A stretch of DNA of 64,000 nucleotides from Alligator mississippiensis (Eukaryota; Chordata; Crocodylia; Alligatoridae), in contig NC_081824.1 in NCBI RefSeq assembly GCF_030867095.1, positions 141,203,433 to 141,267,432 on the forward strand, read 5' to 3'. Below are positions 33,723 through 45,300 of the stretch, in pieces. Numbering within the stretch: the first letter of the stretch is position 1; every line of letters begins with the position of its first letter. The position numbers and the translations under genes are program-made. The notes under the pieces were generated by a model that searched no databases, was not told where the DNA came from, and saw only the letters and a program-made list of their open reading frames with translations.

Positions 33723-36462
33723 TAGTCCTGGTCCTAATCCAGTTTTGTATCCCAGTGATATTTAGGTTGCTACTCTCAGATTATATCACCTGCAGGGCTT
33801 CACAGAAAAGGCTCCCAACATATTGTTTACTTGCTTGTTTGCTTACTGTATGCATTGGACCTGCCATCATACATAATCCAACGTGCACAACCACATGTTG
33901 TAATTCAACTGGAGTGTTTTTGCCATAGGTTACTTAAGGGAGTGTGTGCCGTTATGCTCATGTGGTTTCTGAGCCAGTTGGAATGGAGGGTTGCTACGTT
34001 AACCGCTTTACATGCCCCCCTGAAAACTGGACATGTACCTGAACTATCACTTGGATGTGGATATATTGTGTTCTTTCTCCTGGCAAGAACCTAAAGTGTA
34101 GATGCACGTGAAAATAGAAAGTGATGAAGAAGAATGTTGCCACACTGTCAGTGGGGTTGTGCTAGGTGTGAGTTAGGGTGAATGACATACATCTTAGCTT
34201 TTATGCTACACAGAGCAGCCTGAGGTAGGTGTAGTGCTGATAAAACACAATTGCTGTACTTTGTCATGTCCTGTTGCTTTATGATGTGTGTGAGGCTTGC
34301 AGTGTTGAAAGAGCTTGTCCGTGCTTTTTCTTAAAAAAAAAAAAAAAAGATTGCATGTTAATTTCTACTAGGATTTTTTAATTAAATGTCTGTCTCATGG
34401 GCTTTTTTGTTTTTGTAAGAGTAGGCTTTTGATTTTTCCCTCCATAAAATCCTGAGCAGGAGCTATTAATCAATTTGTAGGTATGCCTGGCACAGTATGT
34501 TTGCATACTGTATGCCTTGGTCTCTTACTTCTAATTAAGAAGAACTGTGGTTTGTTCATGAAGTTAGCTTTTAAGAACTTTGTGGCTAAGCTGCAGGCAG
34601 CAGCACAGAAGCTTTTTCAAAATCTATTTCAGTTGCATGTACTCGACAAAGTATTTTAAGTGGTTTTCTGACTTTTTGCTCCCATTGCATATCATGTTTG
34701 TTTTTCTGAGTCTGTCTGTAAAATGCCTCTTCCAGTCTCATTATCTAGCATGGAATGGGTCTGTTGTATTTTTAGCTGGGTGGTTGCCATTCCTTTTGTT
34801 TTATATGCAGCATAGTCTGGAAAGTCTCATGGCAACATTATCAGCACCAGGCACCATTTTGTGTTGAGTTCAATGCAGGCAGGCAGAGGAAGGGATCAGG
34901 AAAACTTTCCCGGTGTTCTCCCATTTATTAATCTCCTGTAACTCGTCTTGGCAGGAAACATATTTTTGCCTTAATATGTGGAAAAGCATGGTAGGGTTAA
35001 ACTATGATAGTCTACTTACAATATCTTCAGATACTGGTCCAAGTAGCTGAAGTGGAGGTAATGATGAATACTGGTACTTCAGGCTATGATTGTGTACCTG
35101 CTCTTCTCTTATTAGACTTTGTCTAAAACTCAGAAGTATTGGCTGTTTTCTGTAGCCCCTCAGGGACTTCTGTTCTGGACTTTCCTATGCTGTAATTTGC
35201 CACCTTCCCATTGCAGTTAACTTTCAGGCTGGTGCTACCTAGATTTAGTGCTCTCTCTGCCTCTTCCTGAAAGCAACAGAAGAAAGCATCATTTTTATAA
35301 CTGCAAATAGAACGTAAATGAAAGAGGAAGACCACCAGTTAAACCTGTATGAAAGATTCTAGCGTGAAGCTGAATTTACAGTTTATTAGTGATTTAGATT
35401 GTCACCGTTAGCTGGTTAATACATTTATTTGTCACCATGTCAAAAATGAACACTTGACGGAAGCCAGCTGCCTCAGCTAACCATGGCCCTTTGGGCTGAA
35501 GTAAATGAGCAACCCTGATTTGGATGATATCACAAACACGGCTGCTCTTCTGGCAAGCTTTATCTTTACAGGATGAAGTTGCATGTCATTTGCAAAATTA
35601 GTTGCGTCTCTCTCTCTATTGAATGCTTCTTTCTTGGAATAGCACTAAACTGCATGCTTACATTTTAGGCGTGGGCTTCAGTCCTATCCAGAATTGGACT
35701 GTATCATTGACCAAGGCAGGGAAGGAGGAAAGAGACAAAGGGGGCAATTCTGACTGTGCTTTTGGCTTTGCTGGAACTCATCAGGAATTCTACTACTATA
35801 GCAACAACAAAACACTACATTTTCACAGGAGCATACCAGTTTTGATAAGGACCCCCCCGCCCCCCCATTCCCCACAAGCATTAGGGAATATCAGAGCAGG
35901 GGCTTGAATCAAGACATTACATTATTACGTATTCTTGGAAAGTGTTTTAGGTGCTGGGCCATTGGTGATATGTGGAGGGCAGGAGGGATGATGGGTGTGT
36001 GTACACACACACACACACACACATTATATATATAGTGAACGAATGTTGGATGTCTCAGCCTCTTCCTGGAGACATTCATTTTGGTGTGATGACTCCTCTT
36101 TGGCTGTCCACAAGGAGCTAAGCAACCTCTTTCGTGTAGTCTACTGAAAAACCATGAGAAATCTGCTGTCTCGGAATAAATTAGGCCCACCAGTTCATGG
36201 AACTGCCATCCAGGGACATCATTCTACAAGTAAAATTTTAAATATGCATACTGGACTGTGAGGGTTTTTCCCTTCCTCTGTCGTAAGGGGCATAGCCCTC
36301 TTCCTCAGATCTCTTGAACATATATTAACAACCTTTGCAGCAGCAGGACATTGGCTGCTGTGGTCCCCCTGCTTTAGCTGTGGCAAGGGTATTTATGTTT
36401 TGTGTTGTGTCAGGGTTTACTGTGTAGATCTGCTAAGGGATTGGACAGTGGGTTTGTACAGG
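33723..36462. other. Unassigned DNA with simple repeats
   Basis: No exon or RNA recognised. It contains poly-A at about 34333-34348 and a GT/CA tract at about 35995-36023. Confidence 0.4.
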
Positions 36463-36546
36463 ATGATTTGGATAGGGATCCTGCCTCAGGCAGGGGGTTG
36501 GACTAGATGACCTCCGGAGTTCCCTTCCAGCTATATTTTCTATGAA
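36463..36546 (+). mobile_element. CR1 LINE 3' UTR fragment
   Basis: CAGGCAGGGGGTTGGACTAG, ATGACCTCCGGAGTTCCC and the end TTCTATGAAT are the CR1 3' UTR in forward orientation. Only about 85 bp. Confidence 0.75.
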
Positions 36547-39500
36547 TATGTGTCTGTTAATGAAGTGAGTGGTGGCTTCTGCTAGTTCCACTGTCATGTG
36601 TGTTCTAGCCAGTCTCTACATGCACTCAAAAGTCCCTCTGTTTATGCTACTTAGATGCTTAAAGTTTGTGATTAAAATAAAACTGTATTTAGCAGAGCCC
36701 CACTGCTTTATTTTTTACATTTTATACAGTTTAATGCTTCTAATAACGACTATTTTTTAACTTAATTTTTTTAGAATTCTTTCATCTTGTGACTCTTCAA
36801 TCAGAAGAATAATGAGCTCCCATCGTGCTGGCTATAGTTACTCTGGGTAATAATATGCCTAATAGTTATTTCAGTTTTTAAAATATTATTTATTATAAAT
36901 CTTCACCTCCACCCACCCATTCCTTTATTGTGCCAAGATGACATGGGAAGAAGTGAGTCACCAGTGTCTTGGTTAATGCAGTTTCAAATAACTTTTTACA
37001 AGAGCTTATGAGTTTCCAAAGCTTTAATTAAATTGTGGCAGGGCTTCTGGGATTTAAAAGGCGAGAAAAAAAGGCAAAAACCCATCCCTTCTCTCCTCTG
37101 CTCATACCTCCAATGAATTCCCCCAAGAAGCTCAACTTGGTTTGTAGGCTTAATACATATAACCTTTTCTAGATTTGTAAAAGCCTATACAAAATGGAAT
37201 GTTTTTCTTTCATAGTATATACACACGCCCTGCACTTGTTCCCTTATATCTGTTCATTGTGTTCACAACCATCAATAAGCAGTAAGCAGATCCTGGCCAA
37301 ATGCTGCTAGGTTTTAGCAATCACATATCAAGCAAGCATTGCATTGCTTTCAATAAAAACCATGGTTTGGCCTCAAGTTCATCTCAGACTCAAACCTAGA
37401 ATTGTCTACCTGTCAGCCAGGGTTGCAAAAGGTTGCAAAATTGCTTAATTTTGGAGTGAAAGTTGAAATGATTGAGTTTTTCCTGGGTTGAGGTTTTTCC
37501 ATCTAAATTTCAAGTGAGATAAGCAGCTGTTTGGGGCTGTAAGTTTAACTTGTTTAGATTTCCTGTCATCAGCACTGTGATTTGAGAGCCAGACGGCTTA
37601 TGGCCTGATTTCTCCTTCCTCTTCCTCTTTTTGTAAGCGGGACTGGAGGGAAGGCAGTCTTAGGGTTGATTTCCTAGCGCCACCTTGCTTTCCTGTCTGT
37701 TCTTTTGCTCCGGCCCTACAAATTGCAATGCAATTTGTTCTAGCCCTGTCTTTTCTCTGTTTCTAGCACTGAATATCCCCTCAGAAAAAAGCTAGTAAAC
37801 AGCTGTCTTCGCTATGCGTGACCTCTGAGAAGACTGATGTGCCAGTATCCAGAAGTCACTCATACTGTTGACAGCTGCTGTGTTCTTTCAGTATCCCAAG
37901 TCTATTAGCTGCATATTGTCTGGCAGTGGTACTGACGTGGGGTGAAAATCCTGAGACTATTCCCAAGCCAATGTAGGATTTCCACAGGCAGCAATCTTCT
38001 TTTGCCAATAGGGCCCCAAATAGTTTATTTAGGGATAAATTATGTTGTGGTACAGAGTTTGTAAAGCAAAAGAGAGCTTTATGATTAATGCTGAGTGAAA
38101 GCTGAAATTTTACTTCTTAGAAAAGGAAAAACTTTAAATTTGGGGGGAAAAAAAGACCCTGTTTTGCAGTGAAACACAGACATTTTGAAATTTCCTGCTT
38201 AAAGGAAATTCTGGGCAAAAAAAAGAGCGTAGGAAATTTTGAATCCAAATTCTACCTTGGACTTCAAGTTTTGAGATTCTGGGCTCATTGGAGATCCATA
38301 GGGCAGCCAGGTCCATGCCAGGAAGTCTGGAAAACTATAACTTTCAAGACATCCAGGCTCCTTGCTGCAGGGCCAATAGCAGGAGCTGGGCCGCCCAGGG
38401 CTTTAGACTTCCAGCTCTCCCTCGGAGAATGTAGAAGCCCTGTTTTTTCAATGTCAAGGCAATTTGCTTGGTGGGCTGCCAAGAAGTTGATCAGGTGAGC
38501 TGGCATGATGCCAGGCAGGTTTTCAGCAGAAACGGGCCTGGGTTCTGTTAGAAGATTCACTGTAATCAGTGTGTACCTGCACAGGTTTGGATCTCAACAC
38601 ATTGATGTGTTCCAAGAGAAATACATTCCACTGGAAAATTTTGACCAACCCTAATTATGACATCATTTAATGTGAAAGCCACATGACTGAATTGTCATTA
38701 CATTTCAGATTGGATAGATGGAATTGGCCTCTTGTTTTGACGAAAAAAAAAGTATGCAAAAACTCAAATACATTTAATCCTTTTAATGATTTCTTCTGCG
38801 TTCCCTTCTGGAAGGGGAGGAAGTTATCAGATACCACTTTTCTCCCACTGCAAAATAACTCCAGACGGATCTATAAGACCTCAGCACCTCACTTGTCTCT
38901 GGTGAAAAATGAATCCCATTTGATGACTGACCTTCCAAGGAGCAGCAGCTCCTCCAGAAAGGCATCAGATCTATTGGCTCCCAGCTGCTGCTGTGTAAGA
39001 ATCATTATTAAAGTACACAGGGGAAAACTAGTTGCACTACTGAGGCTTTGCTCACTGAGCATATTTCTTACATAAGCCCTAAAATAAAACCGACCAACCT
39101 GTGTATAATCTGTTAAAATGTCTCTGGGACTATGGAGGGTGGGAAGTGATGCTGAAAATTGATAGCACCCTGGTGTTGGTGAACTCTAGAAGTCAAATAA
39201 TCAAAAACACACTCTGGAGGGTTTAGATTGAATTTGCTGTCACTGCTGAGGACAGAGGGGAAGGATGGCCTGAGCGTTATGCCACACAGATTGAAGGCAG
39301 AAACCTGTAGCCTCTTCTACTGTCCTTTTGGGTGGGTGACACATGTAGCCTTTCTGGGTGCTTGCTCTTACATGGGTAAATGGGCAAATGCTTGCTTACT
39401 TGATGAGATAACAATGCACTTACTAATTGCATCTCTGTGTTAATTATTGACCAGGACAAGGTCTGGTCCTACAATTGTATCTGTTTAATTGACCTCCCAT

Positions 39501-39640
39501 TGACTTCTGTGGGTACAGGGGTCCACTCAAGGCTAATGGCAAGCCTGGGGACTTTGTCTGTAAAGTGCTTTGAGCATGGAATGCAAGAAATGTTATATAT
39601 TGCTTTTGTGAGCTAAATCCACTGGGTCTGATTGAGATCT
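36547..39640. other. Mostly unassigned DNA
   Basis: No exon or RNA recognised. The stretch about 38085-38665 ends with GGAAAATTTTGACCAACCC, which resembles a vertebrate DNA-transposon end, but I could not pair it with a left end. TAAAGTGCTTTGAGCATGG at about 39560 resembles a SINE tail. Confidence 0.35.
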
Positions 39641-40873
39641 TGCCTGGAGCTAGGGGTGATATGGATAGGATAGGCAATCTGGTGATTGAGGCAAATGAAA
39701 AAACTGACCTCTTTAATGAATTCTTTGCCTCCATATTCCTGAACACAGACTGAGGCTTTTCCCCTCTAGAATTGCAGATGGACCCAGGGGCAGCACCGCC
39801 ATGCCTAGGGTTAGGGACAACGTAGTTAGGGAACTCTTGGAGGTATTTAAATCAGTAGGTCCAGATGCTCTTCACCTGAGGGTGCTGAGGGAATTGGCGG
39901 GGGTCATAGAGTGGTGGCGGATGGGTCATTTTTGACCTGGAGGGATGTGGGCAGTGGAGTCCCCCAGGGCTTGGTCCTTGGGCCTGTGCTATTCAACATC
40001 TTTATCAGCAATCTGGACATGGGTGCGGAATGTACACTGTCCAAATTCACTGATGACACCAAGTTGGGGGGCGAGGTGGGCACACTGGAGGGGAGGGACA
40101 GAATTCAGCTAGATCTTGACAGGTTGCAGAGGTGGGCAGATGAGAATAGGATGGAATTCAATGCAGAGAAGTGCAAGGTGCTGCATCTAGGGAGAAGGAA
40201 CCAGCAACACATCTATAGGCTGGGAAACACCCTTCTTGTCAACACAGTGGCAGAAAGGGATCTTGGAGTCATTGTTGACTCCAGGATGAACATGGGGTGC
40301 CAATGTGAGGAAGCGGTCAGGAAGGCTAATTGCACCTTGTCATGCATCTACAGATGCATCACAAGCAGGTTCAGGGAGGTGATTGTTCTCCTCTATGCGG
40401 CATTGGTCAGGCCGCAGTTGGAGCACTGCATCCAGTTCTGGGTGCTGCACTTCAAGAGGGATATGGCCAGCATTGAGAGGGTCAAGAGGCAGCAGGGCAG
40501 GCCCTAAAGGGCCTGAACCTATTCAGTTTCCACAAGAGAAGGCTGAGAGGGGATCTGGTGGCCCCTTACAAACTCAACACGGGGAACCAGCGAGAATTAG
40601 GGGAGGCTCTGTTGGTTACTAGAAATAATGGCCACAAATTGTTAGAGAGAAGGCTCAGGCTGGACATCAGAAGACATTACTTTACAGTTAGGACTGCCAG
40701 GCTCTGGAATTGGCTCCCAAGGGAGGTGCTACTTTCTCCTACCTTGGGGGTCTTCACGAGGAGGCTGGACAGTTATTTGGCTGGGGTGATATGAGCGCAG
40801 CACCCGTTCCTGCCCGGGGCAGGGGGTTGAATCTGATGATCTGTTTAGGTCTCTAAGCACTATGAAACTATGA
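39640..40873 (+). mobile_element. CR1 LINE fragment with internal deletion
   Basis: It starts near the RT N-terminal region (TTTAATGAATTCTTTGCCTC) and ends in a 3' UTR and ACTATGAAACTATGAATTC. Relative to the CR1 at 15840, about 430 bp are missing between 39900 (VLRELA) and 39910 (VADGSFLTW), which removes the RT block holding the first catalytic Asp. The left boundary is approximate. Confidence 0.85.
39911..40794 (+). pseudogene. CR1 reverse transcriptase remnant
   Basis: The first frame (39911-40507) shows SGVPQGLVLGPVLFNIF and KFTDDTKLGGE, where FADD has become FTDD with both Asp retained. A small deletion near 40490 shifts the frame; 40558-40794 then encodes LERRLRLDIRRHYFTVRTA and the C-terminal end. 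It lacks the endonuclease and an RT block, so it is dead. Confidence 0.8.
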
Positions 40874-41021
40874 ATTCCTTGCCCCATTGGTCAACTAGGG
40901 TGGGAATTATTCCAGTACCAAGAACAGACTACTTTCCTGTCTGTGCTGATTCATTTCTGCTGAAGGCAGGGTAGATATGAACCTTATAGACTAACTAAAT
41001 AAGATACTATAGGGAGCATAA

Positions 41022-41051
41022 GCTTTTGTGTACTAGAGCACACTTCATCAG
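41022..41051 (-). ncRNA. Near-complete hammerhead ribozyme core in PLE tail
   Basis: On the minus strand: CTGATGA (plus 41045-41051), then stem II GTGTGC-TCTA-GTACAC with six pairs including one G-T, then AAAA and GC. Only the GAAA box is altered, by one base. In active PLEs this ribozyme is thought to self-cleave the transcript. This copy probably does not. Confidence 0.6.
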
Positions 41052-41189
41052 ATGCTGTGAATGAAAAACCGGCATTGAGCAGCGTATAAAGTGGAGTGAG
41101 TGATTTGCATACAAAAAGTGGGAAGGGTCACAAAAGCTAATCTAGGTAATGGGATAGGAATCCATAGTCCCTGTTTAAACCATACTTAA

Positions 41190-42436
41190 CACAATCTAGT
41201 CTGTGGATGATTTCTTTCCAGTTTCCCATTCAAACTGGTTTTTAAAATTTTGCTGCCTGAGAACAGCAATCCTGAGGTCAACAGTGGAACACCCAGAGAG
41301 GTTAAAGTGTTCTGCCACCGGTCTTCATTCTTACATGAAGAGATCACCCTGTCTGCCTGATGTAGAGAGCTGAGAGGCACTATAAGCAGGTGATGGTGTA
41401 TATGATTGTTGGTAGAGTTGCAGGTCAATGATGCTAAGATGGTATACTCCTTGTTATTTGGTCCAGTGATGATGTGGACTATATTGGTGAGGGGGCATGG
41501 TGGGCATTTGGGTCCATTTTAAGGCTTGGTACCTTGGTGAGGATGGAAATGAGTTAAATTGTAGCTTGAAAGATGCTGTTTGAGGTACCTGTCTGTAAGC
41601 TAAGACAGGTCTGTCCCCCATGTCTACCTTGAGACAATCATCCTTTTCTCGGAGGGGTTGGAGGACGTTAATGATGGGCCTAAGGTGTTCAAGCTGGGGC
41701 CTGTAGGTGACAAACAGAGGGATGCTATTGTCCTTTCCCTGGGTTTGGTATTGTTGCAGGTTGGAGCAAGGTCTGGGTCTTGTTTTGTTCCTTCAAGTGG
41801 CTACAGTTTTGGTGTTGTATTGTAATTGTAGGAATCTTTGCTCTAGATCCTTAAGGTGTGCATCTCTGTTGGTGGGATCAGAGCAGATCCTGTATACGAT
41901 ACACCTAGTGGCAATGTGGCCATTGCAAACCTTCATTGTAGTGTCTAGGAATGAATCTGCTGAGTGGAATATCCCAGAGTTAGTTTGATGGAAGAGTGGA
42001 AGTTGTTAAAGCCCTGCTGAAATTTCCTAGAGATTCCTTTCCATGTGTCCATATTAAAAGATGTCATAGTACCTAAGTTATACCAAGAGGGTGAGAGGTC
42101 AGCTGTGGAGGAAACAGACTTCAAGGTCTGTCATAAATATGTTGGCATATTGGGGGTGTGCCCTTGGTGGTGTCTTTCATATATAGGTATAGGGAGTCCC
42201 CAAATCTGAAATAGTTGTGTATGAGGACAAAGCAGGAGAATGTAATGGAAACCAAAGCTGGTTTCTCACTGGGGATAATGTTCTTTGTGGCTTATAATCC
42301 ACCCTCACGGGGCATGTTGGTGTACAGAGACATGACATCCATGGTAGCTAATGCAGTGTTTGCGGGCAGCTTGTCAATAGAGCCCAGTTTCTTTAAGAAG
42401 ACTGTGGTGTAGCTTGCATTCAAGAAATTGTACGCT
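41190..42436 (-). pseudogene. Penelope-like reverse transcriptase and GIY-YIG remnant
   Basis: Read on the minus strand, about 42430-42290 gives TTVFLKKLGSIDKLPAN, TALATMDVMSLYTNMPREGG, which fits RT motif A with its Asp (DVMSLYTNMP). About 42075-42050 gives a RYYD-type string where motif C is expected, broken by an indel, followed by a NNFHSSIKLTL segment. About 41330-41205 encodes VAEHFNLSGCSTVDLRIAVL, the C-terminal part of the GIY-YIG region. Multiple stops and frameshifts. No long open frame remains. Confidence 0.6.
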
Positions 42437-42533
42437 CTCTAGTTATCTTATTTAGTTAGTCTATAAGGTGCACATCTGTTCTGCCTTCTGCCTTACTTCA
42501 GACTAACACAGCTAACTGCCTCTCTCATTTCTG

Positions 42534-43905
42534 CTAATCAGTTTACTGGAGATCAGCACTGGAGTAGGGGGAAGGGATGAGACCAGACCCTGTGCATTCC
42601 CTACCCCACCTGCTGCCCTCCCATTATCCAAGCCCACCCATTGTGATCTGTAAGGCGTGTAGTCCTTGCAAAGGAATTCTTGCCCCTTCTTATTCTCTTG
42701 CACAGCATCATAAAGGGGGGTCCTAGTTTAGCCCAGGATTTATAAAGCACTTTGAGGTCTTCAGGAGGTGCCAGTATTATGCTCCATAGGCCCCTTTTCC
42801 TGTCTTTTGCAATACAACTGAGAAGCAAAGAATATCTCTTGACAGATATTAAAGATTATTATTCAGGAGAATGAAGTTTCTGAGAATAAAATAATAAATA
42901 ATCAATGGAGTTATATTTCTAATCAGCTGTCAAGCTTTCATTTCCCCAGTCCTCTTCCCCTTATTAAAAAAACCAAAAAAAACCTGTCGCGTTAAAATGG
43001 AATATAAACCAGAGTGAAATATAAATTGAGTCTGAGACAGCAGTACTTAGTAACCCAACTCTGAATTGCTACTTTGTAATTTCTTGTTGCTCATTTTCCT
43101 CTCGGACTGAAACTCCAATATGTTGCCTGCATTATTTTATATTCACCAAAATTTTTCTCTCAGGGCTGGGCATGCCCAGTGATTGCTGCTTCCTTTGTTC
43201 TGTTCCTTCCCTTCAGAATAGATGGTTATGGCTTCAGATAGACTATGAAAGTCATACTTTTATAGTCCTTCAACTTGATTGCTGATGCTGTAATCGCCTA
43301 CTGGATGACTTTGCAATATCAGACACTGCATGAGAGCACTCTGGGAGGAGCAGCCAGAGGCAGAGGAAGAGTTGATTTCTTTAGATTCTAGTTGGATAAA
43401 ATCCTTTGGTTGTTGCCTCATTTTGGGAGAGAGAGAGGGGAGGGCTCTGCTCTGTGGATAAGTGGGTCCCTGAAATGAGTTTCCTTTCATTTTGTATAAC
43501 TTTACATTCTGTACTATTTTTCCTCCAAAAGACCATTTCAGGTGGTGTTCTGAGATTTGCTTTATTATTCAACTCCAAAGGTAGAGCATATAATGCAGGG
43601 AATTCAAAGATTAGATTGCTGCTACGCTGACAATAAACCTTTGTAGATAAGGCTTGGGGAAAAAAAACCCTACTTTTAATTAAAACCAATTAACATGAAA
43701 TTGGAGTTTCTGGTCATTAATTGTTCACAGAGTAATTTGAATTTTTGAAACTCCTTGAGTTTTCTATCCATTCATTGGTCCACTGACATGCGGGAGACAT
43801 ATTTCTGTGAGTGACTTTGAGCTGAATTTATGCTCCAGTCCCTGGGCTGACTGTGTGGAATCAACAAACTACAAAAAGAAAAGTGGAGGAAAAGTAATCT
43901 CTTAA
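42534..43905. other. Mostly unassigned DNA; possible SINE tail
   Basis: TATAAAGCACTTTGAGGTCT at about 42740 resembles the 3' tail of old amniote SINEs. No exon or RNA recognised elsewhere. Confidence 0.35.
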
Positions 43906-44171
43906 GACATGTCTTTACTGCAGTTAACTCAAGTTATCTACATGTACGTTAATGCCCTTCAGTTTAGCGTAGCTCAAGTGAGCTGTAATTATGCTCAAGC
44001 GTATACTTCTACCTTGGCACTGTACTCACTCCTATGTGATGCTAATGCTTCTGAGGCATATCCCCTGTTTCTTTAGCATTACAGTTAGCTAAATTATGAC
44101 TTTTTTTGCAGTGTATTGTGGGAGAAACTGTCTGTCCTCCCTGGGCCCACAGGAAGAATTATGGGAAAGAA

Positions 44172-44251
44172 TTGGAGGACTAGTGGACAAGGTTCCTTGG
44201 GTGAATTTGATATCTTTTATTAGACCAACCCAAATGGTTGGAGGACTAGTG
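44172..44251. mobile_element. 52-bp Penelope-like scrap between 14-bp direct repeats
   Basis: TTGGAGGACTAGTG occurs at 44172-44185 and 44238-44251. The 52 bp between them starts GACAAGGTTCCTTGGGTGAA and ends ACCAACCCAAATGG, the same tail seen at 9581-9600. PLE sequence itself continues GTTGGA, so part of the right repeat may be PLE microhomology and not true duplication. Confidence 0.65.
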
Positions 44252-45202
44252 ACACTCAAATGATGCTTGCCTGCACCCACATTGCAGAGTGGCCACGTTA
44301 ACAGCGGATGAGTTGTGCTTACTTGAGCTGTATGCTATACCTCCTTTTTTTGTAAACCAAATTGAGTTTACAAGCACTGCTACTGCCTGTGTATGTGGAC
44401 TGGAGCAGAATTAGAAATAAATTAGAAACAACACTCAAGCTTTAGTTTAAGAGAAGTCCATAGCCATTCTGAGGGCGATATTAATGGCTGACCTGTGGCA
44501 GGACTGCAAGTAGAGGTGTGTGAAACTACCATCTTGCTTGGTTTTGTGTTGACCAGCTAATTTTGTAAGGGTAAGGTTTTGTTTCTATTTTATTCAGGCC
44601 TGTGAGCATTTATGACATTGTGCTATCAATGTAACCTTTTGTGGTCTGCTACCAATTTTATGATGCATCATAATCATTGTTGCAAATGAAGCAGGTGGTT
44701 TGGGTATATACTTACATCACAGTTAGCAAGGTCTGGATTGCCATCCTTAAGCAGGCCCTCAAAATGATGACATTGGTATAAAAGGCATGAAAATTGAAGT
44801 AATTTAAAAAAATGTGCCTCTTAGTTTCTGAGCCCCTAGAGTACACTCATTTCATGTTTTCAAGCTTTTCTTCACAGTCACATGGGCTACAAAATCAGTG
44901 TTGTTTTTTAAAAAAGAAAACACGTAAGCTGAGATTCGTATGCGGTCTTCTGATTCTAAAAGCAGAAGCTTTAAGATACACCAAAAATTGCAAGGCCTGC
45001 AATAAAACTGAGAAAGCTGGCAACCCTACAGCTGTGTGGTCAGATTCCTTCAGCAGTCTCTGTGTAAGTGTAGGGGATTTAAACTATTTCAATAAGACTG
45101 TCTGTTACTTTCAGGAATGGATTTATTTGTATCTTTTTTTTTTACTGGCTATCAACTTGCACTATAAATAAGATAAGGAATACCAGGCAGTTTAAAAGAT
45201 GA
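44252..45202. other. Unassigned DNA
   Basis: No exon, RNA or bounded repeat recognised. The wider region 43905-44345 may be an old DNA element into which the 52-bp scrap inserted, but ends could not be paired. Confidence 0.3.
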
Positions 45203-45300
45203 ATAGATTTTAAGGCCAGGTGGGAGCATTGTGATGATCTAGTCACACCTTCTGCATAACCATAGCCTTCTGAATAATATTTCCCTGGATTTACTATATT
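45203..45300 (-). mobile_element. L3/CR1-like LINE 3' end fragment
   Basis: GATTTTAAGGCCAGGTGGGA, GATGATCTAGTCACACC and CTTCTGCATAACCATAGCC follow the reversed L3/CR1 end order. Old and short. Confidence 0.6.

Larger units (their letters stand above)
40951..42533. mobile_element. Penelope-like element inserted as an inverted repeat, 11-bp TSD
   Basis: TCATTTCTGCT occurs at 40951-40961 and 42523-42533. The insert (40962-42522) is mainly a minus-strand PLE copy with RT, GIY-YIG and a hammerhead-bearing tail ending in the short form at 40962. The right end (about 42437-42522) is a plus-strand tail copy starting TCTTATTTAGTTAGTC, answered by GACTAACTAAATAAGA at about 40990. The right end carries the longer tail (CAGACTAACACAGC). 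It matches the layout of the composite at 1249-3706. The inverted copy is 5'-truncated inside the RT. Confidence 0.8.

Noticed and set aside
38085..38665. hAT-like element ending in GGAAAATTTTGACC
   Set aside because: The right end resembles a known type but no matching left end or 8-bp TSD was found.
43905..44345. Bounded DNA transposon around the 52-bp PLE scrap
   Set aside because: I could not pair terminal inverted repeats or find a TSD for the larger region.
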